This document shows, in pieces, positions 10,401 to 21,211 of a DNA stretch of 64,000 nt. The position numbers were made by a program, and so were the translations under genes. This stretch comes from Cladochytrium replicatum (Eukaryota; Chytridiomycota; Chytridiomycetes; Cladochytriales; Cladochytriaceae), in the NCBI GenBank assembly GCA_025526935.1, contig JAHLKD010000012.1, forward strand, positions 558,001-622,000. Reading direction: 5' to 3'. The notes under the pieces are model-generated. The model worked only from the letters and a program-made list of their open reading frames with translations, did no database searches and was not told the origin of the DNA. How positions within the stretch are numbered: the first letter of the stretch is position 1; the number at the start of each line of letters is the position of its first letter.

Positions 10401-12655
10401 TCTTTTGGCTTCAATGTGTCAGAAAAAATTAAGACTATCACGTTTTTCGCATATATACCTGCTCTGGGTATTCTATTTGGCTATTCAGTGATGTAGCATG
10501 TAGAAACATTTTGTACCACAATCCCTATAAATAAAGGTTTCACTTACATATTAAATTCAAGTTGTTTTCTTTACCTGAAGCTGATCAATCAACCCACATG
10601 CAATAAGCTGGCATTCAAGTCTCTTCAGTGAAAACAGTTGCAGAGTATCTAGCTCGCAACACAGATAGCTTACACTTCTGAAAAGCTGCGTCCCTTAATT
10701 TACACTTAGTTGAAATAGTCAAAAGTTTTGGAGAGAATACCTCCACAAGCATGTTCTTTAATTTGTTCAAGATACTCAGAAATAGCTTGGAGTAGTGTTT
10801 CATTTCCCTCAGACAAAATATTGTCAGATTTGAAGTTCTCTAGGATAAAGCATGCAAGTGCTACTCTATTGACTACTTTTGAGGTATCTGTTGTACTCCA
10901 GTGTAACAAATATAAAATAGATTGCTTGAATTTAGCTTCAATATTCCCAGGAAGTGAAAGTGTAGAATCTACAAAATCATTGTATGCCTCTTCACCATAT
11001 ACTGTTCCTAGTAATTTTGTATATATCTAAAACAAAAAATAATCAGATTTAATGAACCACATACTTAGAGGCATACTTTTGCTGGTTGAGCAACCCTCAA
11101 GGAATTGAAATACTTGAGATTCTTATTATCTGCAATTTTGTGAAGACGATGGAGTAGAATGTAAAGACTTCTTCTGATCTTTTCAGGCTAGGAACTGTAT
11201 TGAACAAAGGTGTTTTAGCTAAATACTTTTCAGGTCTTACAATAAAGAATGAGATTGGAGTATTCAGAAAATCCATATAAATTGAATTGTTATTACTCCA
11301 AGTTAATGGGGACATTAATAGCTCTGGCACAATAACTATTGTGTGCTTAAAAAAAAGTTAGGACTAGTTAACCTTACATTAATTTTTTAAACCTGGTACA
11401 GCCGAATGAGTGAAATATATTGGTCATGTATAACCTCAGATGTGCCCAGACTGAGTTTTAGCTAAAAAAAATAGTTAAGTAATGAACATTATTGCCAAAT
11501 TAGTTCACACTTTGTGCAACTTTACAGCAGTAGCCTCAATGAATATTCTCAGCAAATGGCGGGAGCGAGAATAATCACTTATTAATGGCATTATAAGAGG
11601 GACTATAAATGAAATCTTTAAATAGACTGAGTGAATTCTTGAAACCAAATTTATACTACATACTTGATCAAAAGTAGAGTCTCTATAAATGTCCAACGAC
11701 CATTTAACAAAATGTTTCTGTTCAAGTAGACCTTCAAAATATAAATACATTGAAAGCTCAACACTATTCGCAGATATGCTGTTTTAGCCACAATGTCACA
11801 GATAGAAATAAACTTGCCAATAATTCCATCTAGAAATTAGAGTGTGGTGGTTGTTTTCTTCATTGTTTTGTCTTGCATTTCCAGATTTTGGATGTGCAGA
11901 TACGGTCACTTGCGCTAAATATCCTCTTATGGAGTTGGATATTCCAACAAATAGCGAGATCCCATCATCTAAAGAGTGATTAAGCTTTCTTTGCTTGAAG
12001 AATGTTAGTTAACGTTAAAGTAAATGGATATTATTACACCTCATAATGAATAAGGATCCGCAGAAGCCAGGCTGCACGCAATAGAGGGACTTCATGGCAT
12101 ATAAGGGTTTGAAGTATTTTGTCTAGTACCAGACTGAACAGGTGGTGAAAACAAGGCTTTCTTAGAAGTCAGTCTGACAATAGAAGCTTACCTATCAGGG
12201 ATAGAATTGGGGAGAATGTCTGTTTGTCTTGCGAACAACAAAATCCAATTCTCTTTCTGACCATCAGACATATGAACTCGATCAGGGCAAAAATAATGAT
12301 ATTTATTATGGTTCCTGTAAAAATGCTTTAGCTTGGTACAATAAAATTAGTACTCTTGTACACTTGTCTCAGCCAATTGCAGTGATTGATGACATCTGAA
12401 GCTACAGAGCTTAATTCAGTCAAGAAATTTTCATCCATTTGGTGTTCAATGGCTTCAAATGCCATTTGGCCTTCATGCTGTCACATTATAATTTAAATGT
12501 CTATGAACTGTGAACTTTGAGCTTACCCCGACTATTGGCTTATCCAGAAACCCTTGTTTGGTGTGTGATGCGGAGAGAACGTCTTCTTCCTGATCGGTTT
12601 GCTGCGGAAATACATCTGGCGAAATTGGTCCGCTGAAAGCAATTGTGTTGTTCAT
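7497..12655 (-). CDS. MED12: Mediator of RNA polymerase II transcription subunit 12
   Basis: MED12/Srb8 is the scaffold of the Mediator kinase module and activates Cdk8-cyclin C. I take ATG 12655 (MNNTIAFSGPI); an in-frame start further up is possible. Next come EGQMAFEAIEHQMDENFLTE (about 12415-12475) and the Med12 signature: PDRVHMSDGQKENWILLFAR, SIPDR, then HEVPLLRAAWLLRILIHYEV (about 12055-12290). The family pattern is P.RVtLtD.kr..WL...I P..GLLRAWFV..v...E. Further on, YFEGLLEQKHFVKWSLD (about 11690-11745) fits the MED12 helical middle region. Between about 7500 and 11400 lies a large all-helical part in many exons (the longest 8239-9087) that I cannot match line by line. Last codon 7497-7499. 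The gene is clearly more AT-rich than its neighbours. Exon borders are approximate. Confidence 0.75.
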
Positions 12656-12881
12656 TTGGGGTTGTGTGGCTTGTAATGCAGATTTGCAAACTGACACCAA
12701 AAACGAAGGAAACTGGCTCGCCGGACGATGCAGCGGAGCCGGTTGGAGAAAGACCGGAGGGCGTCGATCTTTTGCGCCGCTACTCTATACGGCTGTCTTT
12801 AAAGCAGTTTTGGTGTGCAAAAATATAAAATTAATTATGGCACTCGCTTATGACCAGCTGTTGTTCTTGCGTGGAGATTGC

Positions 12882-15800
12882 TTACGCTTTCAGTTCTCCC
12901 CACCAAGCCAAACCATCACCACTTTCTTCGGATGCATCTTCAACTTCTTCTTGATCATCACAGTCTTCCCCGCATTCCAAATTTTCTGAATGGCAGTCTG
13001 AGCTCCATGATGAGTCGTTTTCCGCTTCCTGTACGAATGCTCTCGATATATGTAGCAATAATGAGCAGAGTCGACCTGTACACACGACCGTTGTATCGGA
13101 ATCACTAAAATCATCAATTTGGACATTCGGAATTTTGAAATCTTCCGAATTGTACTCGGAAAGCGTGAGGCGATTCTTGATCCACCCATACACTTGATGG
13201 ATCTTAGCACTTTCTTCTTTATTCCTGATGTCATTGTTGTTTTGGGAAATTTCGTGATTCATGATCGCTGTAGCAGGTTTGTCCCGCAATTCTACCTCAG
13301 AACGATTTACATCAGTGGCAACTTCTTTAGTTCGTGATACCAAAATCGAGCGACGATGTATAGACACCATAAGGCCACAGCGAGCAAAGGCAGCTGATAA
13401 GACTCCGGAAGCAAACACGAGAGGGCGAAGTATAACTCGACGTACAGCCCATCGGAGTATCCGGAGCACCGTTCGGAAATTTTTACTCAATGCCCTCACT
13501 GCATAACTGTCACGGCGACCTCTTTGGGCGTGAGAACGTCTGCACGCTGTTGACAACTCCCCAGTTGACAAGTTAGAAGCGAACCCTTCTGCGGCAGCCG
13601 CTGTTCCAGGGATATCCAGCGTTATTGATGGGGATTTCGTTAGGCGACTATACGTTGGGACGCCATCCATTTCCTCTGCTTTCCTCTTTGTGCTCTTTGA
13701 ACATCTTCTCCTATCTCTGCGTCGAATTGCTTGCCCACAACAACAATAAGGTCTCCCGAATCTACGTGATTTCTTTTTGACGCATTTCTTAACTAGGGCG
13801 ATGATAGCCAGCCACCAGACGGCCGCACCAATCCACGAGAATCTCACGCACAAGCCGTGATCGCTTTCTTCCCTAGGAAGCTCGAACGGGGGCTCTAGAC
13901 CCGCCAAAGAGCCTGAAAATCCGTATTCTTTCTCGAATATTTTTTTGAACCCGGGATCGCCCAGCTTGCATGGTAGGCGGAGTGGGTTGATTATACTCAA
14001 AAGTACGTGGATAATGCGCGCCCTCTGGAGATTCCGTTCAAACTCCTCGCGCTGAGACCAAACCTGCAGATCATGCAATGCAAGAGGTTGTACCATTTTC
14101 CACAGGTCCATGGCGACACTGCCTGAACCCGGATGCAACGATGGTGGAACGGGAGGGTTTTGTTCCACACTCGACTTCAGCGCCGACGCTATTGACTCGA
14201 CTATTGTTCGGTGTCCTGCGACAGCAGCAGCAGTATTTTCATCGCTTCTTGCATGGGGGACGTCCATTGCTGTGACATCCTTACTGCCAGATATATCGTT
14301 ACCCCACTCGTCGACAACTGGGTCTTCTGCTATTGCTGTTTCTAGATCTACGATTTCAACTTCCCGAACTTCACCGTGTGTGCCTGGTATGATTTCATCT
14401 TGCTCGATTCCTGTGTACCCTGCCAGAATGTCCACACAATTATGGCCATTGATACTTGGAAATATCGCTTTGAATCCACGGGTCCTCCACCAAGATAGCT
14501 TCGTTCCAGGTTCTGGACCGGGGGGCTCGATGTATGAATGAGATCGCTTGTATCTTTTCAGGTGCCACAGCGGAAGGTTAGTCGTATCGTTGAAAAACCG
14601 CCGTTTGTCGTTATGCTTGAGGAGATTGATGTGCGCAAACAGAACGCGTCCCCTTGGGTCGTGTTGCATCATCTTTGGCAATGATCGTTAGTTTTATTTG
14701 ATGCTGTGCCATACAATCCTGCAGAACTTACTGCGATTCCGCAGAAGCGAGCGTTCGGACTTCCATCATCAGGGACCATATACCCACCAGGCACCAGCCA
14801 ATGCTGAACGAAGTGGTGAGATGTGTGAGTCGCCTTCCAAGTAAATCTGAACATGTCTTTGTCGCCAAGAGAGAACCTATGCCAGTCGCGGATCTTGTGG
14901 TCACGGTGGACATACCAAAGGAAATGTAGTGCAGCCCATGCCCTGCGTCGATCTATCACCATAACTCCACTTTCTTGCTCCCACTCATCCAAACATGGGA
15001 CTCCCTGTGTCAAACCATGAGTTTCTCTAGTGATCAATGAAAGTACGACAAACCATCCATCGCCAAACGGGATTGTTTGTGTGCGTTTTCCTACAAAGGC
15101 AGTTTCAGATAAGCATTTTTTCCTTACATTTCCCAACTTACCAATAATCTGGAAAGAATATCGCTACAAAAGATTTAATAAATTTAGAAGCTTCAAAAAA
15201 ACCTGCTATTTGACTCACTTCCGTCATCTTCATACTCCTCCAAATCGAACAAGTACTCCGGGTTCTTAAGTGCAATCATATCGACATCAAGTCCTAGTAT
15301 TTCTTCGAAGCGAGAGTTAATCATCGCGGATGCTTTGATGTGATATGCAGCCCTTGGCTCAGGACCACGTGGAATCGGAAGATAGTTCTTGGGATCGTCA
15401 GCAAAACGCAAAGTAACGTGTCCATACTCAGATGACCCGGATGCCAGCCAATCGGGTGAAGATGAGTTCACACTGAAGATGTCTTGGAGCTCTGATACAT
15501 ATTCAGTAAACTCAGGAAGGTCCAGCTCCTCCTGAAATGCCCATATCTGGATTGCGTAAATGTAAGTTATAAGCTTAATTCACATACATTTCGCGCAATA
15601 ACCTCAATGGGTAGCCAGCATCCATGCTTTCTGAGGAGACGAATCGAACCCTTGAGGAATGCAACGTGAAGCGGATAGAATGTGATCACGATTCCACGCT
15701 TAGTTAGAGCCGCATCGGGTAGAGGAGCACCTCTCTGATCAAAACTAAGAGGTGGAGCGAGCCCTCTTTGAGCTAATATGCTGTACGCATCGTCTATCGT

Positions 15801-16398
15801 TGTGTTCAGGTGTGGGGACTCTACAGACAGCCAGTATTGCCAGTCCCCCCGTTTTTCGTCTATTTCGTTCTCGCTATGAAGCATTAGATCAATAAAACAA
15901 TTTGCGTCCGCCTTACGTCCAGTCATCGAATGTTGTATAATCTGCTATCAGTAGATGTTCGTTGTTTGATCGTCGACAAGGGCCGGGAACAAACATTGCA
16001 GTCTTTCTTTCTGTAAGAGAATCAGCCGTGCTGAGGCCCTCTTTATTGAAATTAGAGATTTGAGAGCGTATTCGACTGGCGTGCTGCTGGATGCTGAGTT
16101 GAGATCGATATGTGTTCTCAGGAATCAGATTGGGCAAATGATCCGAGAGATCTTCAATCTCTTCAATGATTTCAGTAGTCTCTATCAATGAATTTTCATC
16201 TAGTTTTCGTAACGTGCTGGATGAGAACGCAAGCAAAAGCCCGCTGACGAGGGTTGCGATGAGGAACAACGACAGAACATTAAACCGACACTTTCTTTGC
16301 AATCCATGCAGATAGCGCAGGATGAATGAGATTCTAGAGCGTGATGATCTCATACCAAGAGAATCGTAGTGATGCGAGGCACGAGAAAGGTGCGCCAT
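12882..16398 (-). CDS. GT71-family alpha-mannosyltransferase with long C-terminal extension
   Basis: Golgi type II glycosyltransferase of the MNN1/MNN2 (GT71) family, which adds alpha-linked mannose to glycans. ATG 16398. Residues about 38-60 form one membrane anchor (VLSLFLIATLVSGLLLAF). The catalytic domain follows over four exons: GIVITFYPLHVAFLKGSIRL and LPIEVIA (about 15595-15690), LDVDMIALKNPEYLFD (the DxD-like site, about 15245-15290), ESGVMVIDRRRAW (about 14940-14975), GDKDMFRFTW (about 14840-14870) and the FCGIA end (about 14740). The last exon (14690-12882) starts with HDPRGRVLFAHINLLKH, which is typical. It then runs on for more than 400 residues: a second membrane segment (IGAAVWWLAIIALV, about 13785-13835), a Cys/Arg-rich stretch and an acidic tail. 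That extension is not part of known GT71 enzymes. Intron 1 is about 15877-15919 (donor GTAAGG). Confidence 0.8.
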
Positions 16399-16478
16399 TG
16401 TATCCGCAGCTGGAAGCACGCTCAACACGCGTCAACAGGCGCGTCGGTCGATCTAAGCCTCACCAACTTTGCCACACA
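16399..16478. promoter_or_regulatory. Divergent promoter, GT71 gene / CRT10
   Basis: 80 bp lie between the two opposed start codons (16398 minus, 16479 plus). The GC-rich inverted motif ACGCGT (about 16425-16431) followed by GGCGCGTCGG is notable: ACGCGT is the MluI cell-cycle box bound by MBF in ascomycetes. Whether it acts here is inference. Confidence 0.4.
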
Positions 16479-18421
16479 ATGAGCCTTGTCGACATTCGCA
16501 ACGTATCGACCCATCAGCTGTCGCGAGTCTCGGTCTGTCCCTGGAGAATGAACCTGGTTGCTGTTTCATCTGAAACTAGCACTTTATTCGTTGGATCTCT
16601 CCATTCCATCACCTGTTTTAGCACAGAAAGACCGGTGTTCCCATTTCGTACTCTTGAAATCTCCAGCATAGAAGCGACAGACATCAATGCTCTGAGAAGT
16701 AAGTCTCAATACTATCTATGCCGAGTGGAATATTTCTCACAGAAATGTCAGTTGGCTATCTTGGCCAACAGGAAGTTCTTGCCGGTAAGTTTTAGGGTTG
16801 AAAAATCAGTGATTTTGTCCCTCTCGCCGGACCACCATTCATATCCATTATAAATTACAGCAGTTAACGATTTGGGCACCGCTGCAATCTTCTTCACAGC
16901 GGACCTTGATCGACCTCAACTTACATTCGATGTCGTTGAGTCTGCGTGGGGAATATCAACTCACGCGGGTCGCTACCTTCTAGCTGTCAGTTCGAATTCT
17001 CATAAAATCACCGTATTCTTTCTTGGTTCCAGCATTGAACAGCATTCACAAGCGCAGCGAGATCCAATAGTACTACAAGGGCATGCTCACAACGTTCCGA
17101 GTATTGATTTCTCGGAATCAGGGGAGTTTATCGCATCCGCATCCGTAGATTCATCTTGCTGCATCTGGCACGTCGACTCGGGCTCGATGTTATTCAAAAA
17201 GAGGCTGTGTGACGAGTGGGGTTGGTGTGTCAGGTTCATTCCACGAAATGCAATTGATGCAACTACAAAGCCTGAGCTGAATTACAGCGCAGTGATGCAA
17301 AAACAACACAGCAGTGGCCGGGAAGAGCAAAATCAAAGTGCTGCATTTGATGATTTGGATGACGATGATATCACCTATCATGAACAGCTCGCCTCGTACT
17401 CACGATCAGAACTAGGAGAAGAACACTACATTATACCGTCTTATCCCGTTTCTGGCACTGTGATTGCCAGCGCCGCATATTGCAATCCATTTCCGGATTC
17501 TCGCGAAGCACCTCAAGCGTTTAAGGGAGATGAACCACGGACGTCGAGTCAATTAGCGCAATGGACTGCATATTTGGCCTCACGGAAGGAAGCAAGCAAA
17601 TGTTTCAGCAAGCAACTAGGATTGCGTGCATCAGAAGTTAACAGCGATACTGGTTCCATACGGGAGAACGATACGATGGCTGAGGATGTACAAACAGGAA
17701 GGCATGGCGTCCCGTCAATGAGTTCAATTTCGGAAGATGACAATTTCTCTGATGGGCAGTGGGAGAATGCAGCGTTGGGTGAAGATATTGGGGATGTTAG
17801 CGAAACAAGTCTTGACGAGGAGCTCCGTCAGATTAGCGGTAGTGAATCTACCAACGATTCCGAGATGGGAGCTGCGTTGTCCAATACATTTGCGATTTTG
17901 AGAACGTGCCATGAGCATTTGATATTCGCTACACGAAGGAACATATACATCTTGGATCCCCAAAAAGGACTTCCGGTCCTAGCACAGAAAGATCGATTGT
18001 TTGATCGAAGGAGCGAGTCAAGGAATGAGCTCGGTCTAACATCATTTCTCGATGCGATCGATCGAATTATCTTCATCGAATGGCTCGGTGAAACTGGCGT
18101 TGCATGCGTCGGTACTCAAAGAGGGAGGGTTGCTCTAGTTCATGTGGAGGACGGGGAGTTTTGTATTGATTGTTGGGTCGATAACGGAGACGCTTTGGGT
18201 AGAGGGATGGGGATGCCGATCTTTGGTTTACATGTTTCGAAACATGGCTCACATCATTCGTCTGTCATGACATTCCGTATATATCTAGGTGAGCTATATC
18301 AGCATCGTGCTCATTCAATGCTTAAGCTTTTGCAGTGTACTACAATTTGATGATGAGCGTATTTGAGGTGCGCAAATCGTCCAGGTTGAACCCCATTGCT
18401 CCCGACAAGGTGGATGTTTGA
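16479..18421 (+). CDS. CRT10: CRT10-family WD40 protein
   Basis: Crt10 proteins are WD40-repeat regulators of ribonucleotide reductase gene expression in yeast. Exon 1 (16479-16784) starts MSLVDIRNVSTHQLSRV; a 76-bp intron (16785-16860, GTAAGT...TTACAG) follows. Exon 2 holds the signature: LQGHAHNVPSIDFSESGEFI, then SVDSSCCIWHVDSG, then DEWGWCVRFIP (about 17080-17245). A Ser/Asp-rich, probably disordered insert (about 17280-17870) comes next. The C-terminal repeat is HLIFATRRNIYILDP and VACVGTQRGRVALVHVEDG (about 17910-18150). A last intron (about 18290-18336) joins to YYNLMMSVFEVRKSSRLNP and the stop at 18419-18421. The possible MluI box in the shared promoter with the GT71 gene would fit a replication-linked role, but this is only suggestive. 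Confidence 0.82.
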
Positions 18422-18747
18422 GCGAATTGGACTTAATGGGGATGGGCAACGACTTTGTAAAAAGAAATGAAAAGATTCTGGCTGCGAAATTCTCTGCCCA
18501 GCAGCATTGAACTGATCCGGAAAGTCAAACTTCTCAAACGTGTCCAAATGCATTCTTTACTTGTGATGCAATCTCGAAGCGGTGCTCTTTCGCTTATCCC
18601 AACACAAACGAACAAAGTTTACTTACAAATCTCTTCCTTTCGTGTTCAAGGCAGAATGCATTCCGGGCGTTTCCTTATGTGCCACCTCATTGACGTCATT
18701 TGTTGCAATTAAAATTTACCAACCCCCAGCTGGCTGTCGTTCGAAAC
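18422..18747. other. Intergenic between CRT10 and CAT2
   Basis: 326 bp that should hold the CRT10 3' end and the CAT2 promoter. A TGACGTCA palindrome (CRE-like; about 18690-18697) lies about 50 bp before the CAT2 start. No gene seen. Confidence 0.4.
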
Positions 18748-21073
18748 ATGGGCAGCCTGCCGACCTTCAGCCAGCAAGCAAAGCTTCCCCGCCTCCCAAT
18801 CCCGGCCTTACAGGAAACTGCCGCGACCTATCTCAAGTCCCTGATTCCGGTGTTGACTCCTTCAGAACTTCAGGCTACTCGCAATGCTGTTGAGGAGTTC
18901 ATTCGTCCTGGAGGGATCGGCGAATCCTTGCAAGCTCGCCTAGTGGAATACGATCGAACCCAACCAAATTCTTGGCTCGAACGCTGGTGGCTCTCCCTTG
19001 CGTACCTGGGATGGAGGGAGAGCGTTGCGGTGAACTCGAATTGGTACATCCTTCTCAAAGATCTTCCATCGACCGTCGAGCCCCACCCACTTCAAGGGTT
19101 CAGCTCTGCGCAGGTTACACGTGCGGCTGGAATCATCACTAACGCACTTGCGTACATGGAGCTGATTGATCGGTGGGACCTTGTACTTTTTCTCGAGAAT
19201 ATGATTGTTCAACTTTTGAACCTATTTTAGAGAACTGATTCCGGCCGAGGCTACAAAAGATGGTCCTATTTGTATGGACCAGTACCGCAGGGTATTTGGG
19301 ATCACCAGAGTTCCAAAGCTCCCTGAAGACGTACTTCGAGGTGTCGAGAGTTCTGTACAACACAAGCACATTACAGTGCACGTCAAAGATCAAGTTTTTG
19401 CGTTGGATGTATATGATCGGAGCTCCGGTGTTCAACTAACAATAACTGCGCTAGAAAAGTGGGTTAATGGCTCCTAGTGTGAAACCTACCTGCTAATTAG
19501 TGTTAAAAGGCAACTTTGGCACATTATTGAGTTGGCAGAAAAGTCCCCCGACCAGGCACCCATTGGAGTCTTCACCGCGGAGCACAGAGACACATGGGCT
19601 AAGGTACGGCAAACTCAATAGGTGCGCTGAAAATTGTGCAATAATTGGTTTAACACAGGTTTACGAGCACATGGAAGCAGCCCTAATTAATAAGGCGTCC
19701 TTTGAACTTATAGAGACATCCTTGTTCCATATCGCGTTGGACGATTATGGGGTCGGAAAGGGACTCTTGACGCATGCCCGTAAGTTAAAAAATTGGAGCA
19801 TCTGGAAACCCTCGGTGGATATATTGTTTTGATTTACTTATGCTAGGCAACACTTTTCATGGGCGAGGAGCAAGGAACCGCTGGTTCGACAAGTGTTTGA
19901 CCTTTATCGTTTCAAATGATGGCCGTGCTGGCCTGAATGGCGAGGTAACGTTTCATGAGTAATTTTCTAGTCGTCTCTTCATGTTTCCATAAAGCATGCA
20001 CCTTGCGACGCTTTGATACCGGCCTACGCGTGCGATTATGTCGGGTCGCAGTAAGTAGAGCTTGAGAGTTCCGGTGCAAACTATCTGACCGAACGAAAAG
20101 CGAACCCGCGCAAGAGAATCCGAATGCCAGAACTCCCCAGGTTCTTCCCGAGCCAGTCAAGTTGATCTGGAAAGTGGATGCAGTGGTAGATGAGGCCTTG
20201 AAAAAGGCGTTTGCATATGTGGAAAAGCTCATCGGGGATTCGGATATGTCAGTTGTCAACTTCGCCGGGTATGGGTCAAACTTCATCAAAAGCAGTGGTG
20301 GGGCATGCACGTGAATTATATCGTCTTCGTATTTACATTCTTCCCCAAATTTGCAGCAAAAGTCAGCCCGGATGCATACTCACAAATGTGCCTTCAGCTA
20401 ACTTACTATCGGCTCCACAAATCGTTTGCACCAACTTATGAGACGGCGAGCACTCGTCGCTTTTTGCACGGTCGAACTGAAACATGTCGCTCCCTCTCTG
20501 CGGACTCGACTGCGTTCATAACCACATTCCATAATGCCAATGCCACGGTATTTTACGAAGTTGTTTGGAGTGAATCAGTTTGTTAACGGGTGGAATCAGG
20601 CGATTGAAAAGCATAAAGCTTTGCAGAAAGCAGCCAAGTCCCACGTTGCTTATGTAAGCATGGCATCCAAGGGGTTGGGATGTGATCGACACCTTCTTGG
20701 GCTTCGCCTATGCATGAAGCCAGGCGAGAAAGCAAAGATCTTTGAGGACTCTGCTTTCACCCGTTCCACCACATGGAGGCTTTCGACTAGCCAGCTGTTC
20801 ACGTCGAAGACACTTGAAGTGTGTGGTTTCGGTGCTGTGGTAAGAATTGACCATCGCAACATTATTTTAGAGGTTAATTAATCTTCAATGCAGTATCCTG
20901 ATGGCTTTGGGATAAACTACATGATTTTGCCGGGTTCAATTCGATATGGCATTGAATGCAAAAAGTCAAACGCACACAGTGCATCTGCAGAGTCTTTTGC
21001 GGCAGAATTGGAAACTGTGCTCACCATTCTGGGTCAGGTTTGTGAAGAGGCCAGTAGCTCTGCGAAGCTTTAG
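18748..21073 (+). CDS. CAT2: Carnitine O-acetyltransferase, peroxisomal-type
   Basis: Transfers acetyl groups between CoA and carnitine so that acetyl units can move between peroxisome, cytosol and mitochondrion. ATG 18748 (MGSLPTFSQQAKLPRLPIPA). Family blocks in order: LPRLPIPALQETAATYL, ERWWLSLAYLGWRESVAVNS (about 18975-19040), DQYRRVFGITRVP (about 19275-19315), RNRWFDKCLTFIVSNDGRAG (about 19873-19933), the catalytic His in NGEHAPCDA (about 19935-20010, split by an intron), STRRFLHGRTETCRSLS (about 20450-20500) and the C-terminal FGAVYPDGFGINY (about 20830-20920, split). Nine or so short introns. The last three residues are AKL, a classical PTS1 peroxisome signal; yeast Cat2 carries the same tripeptide. 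The stop is at 21071-21073. Confidence 0.92.
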
Positions 21074-21211
21074 GAAAATTTGTTATCTTTTAATATAAAA
21101 AAACTGTGTCGGATCAAAACGCGAGCCATCGGCGGATGTACCCGCAACCTTCCCGTCTATCCCAGGTTCTTAAAAACAGACTGATCTGCTGCTGATCTCT
21201 CAGTGGTTCAA

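Noticed and set aside
14110-14541. Plus-strand open frame of 143 codons
   Set aside because: It is antisense to the well-supported GT71 last exon, with no family match and no splice context.
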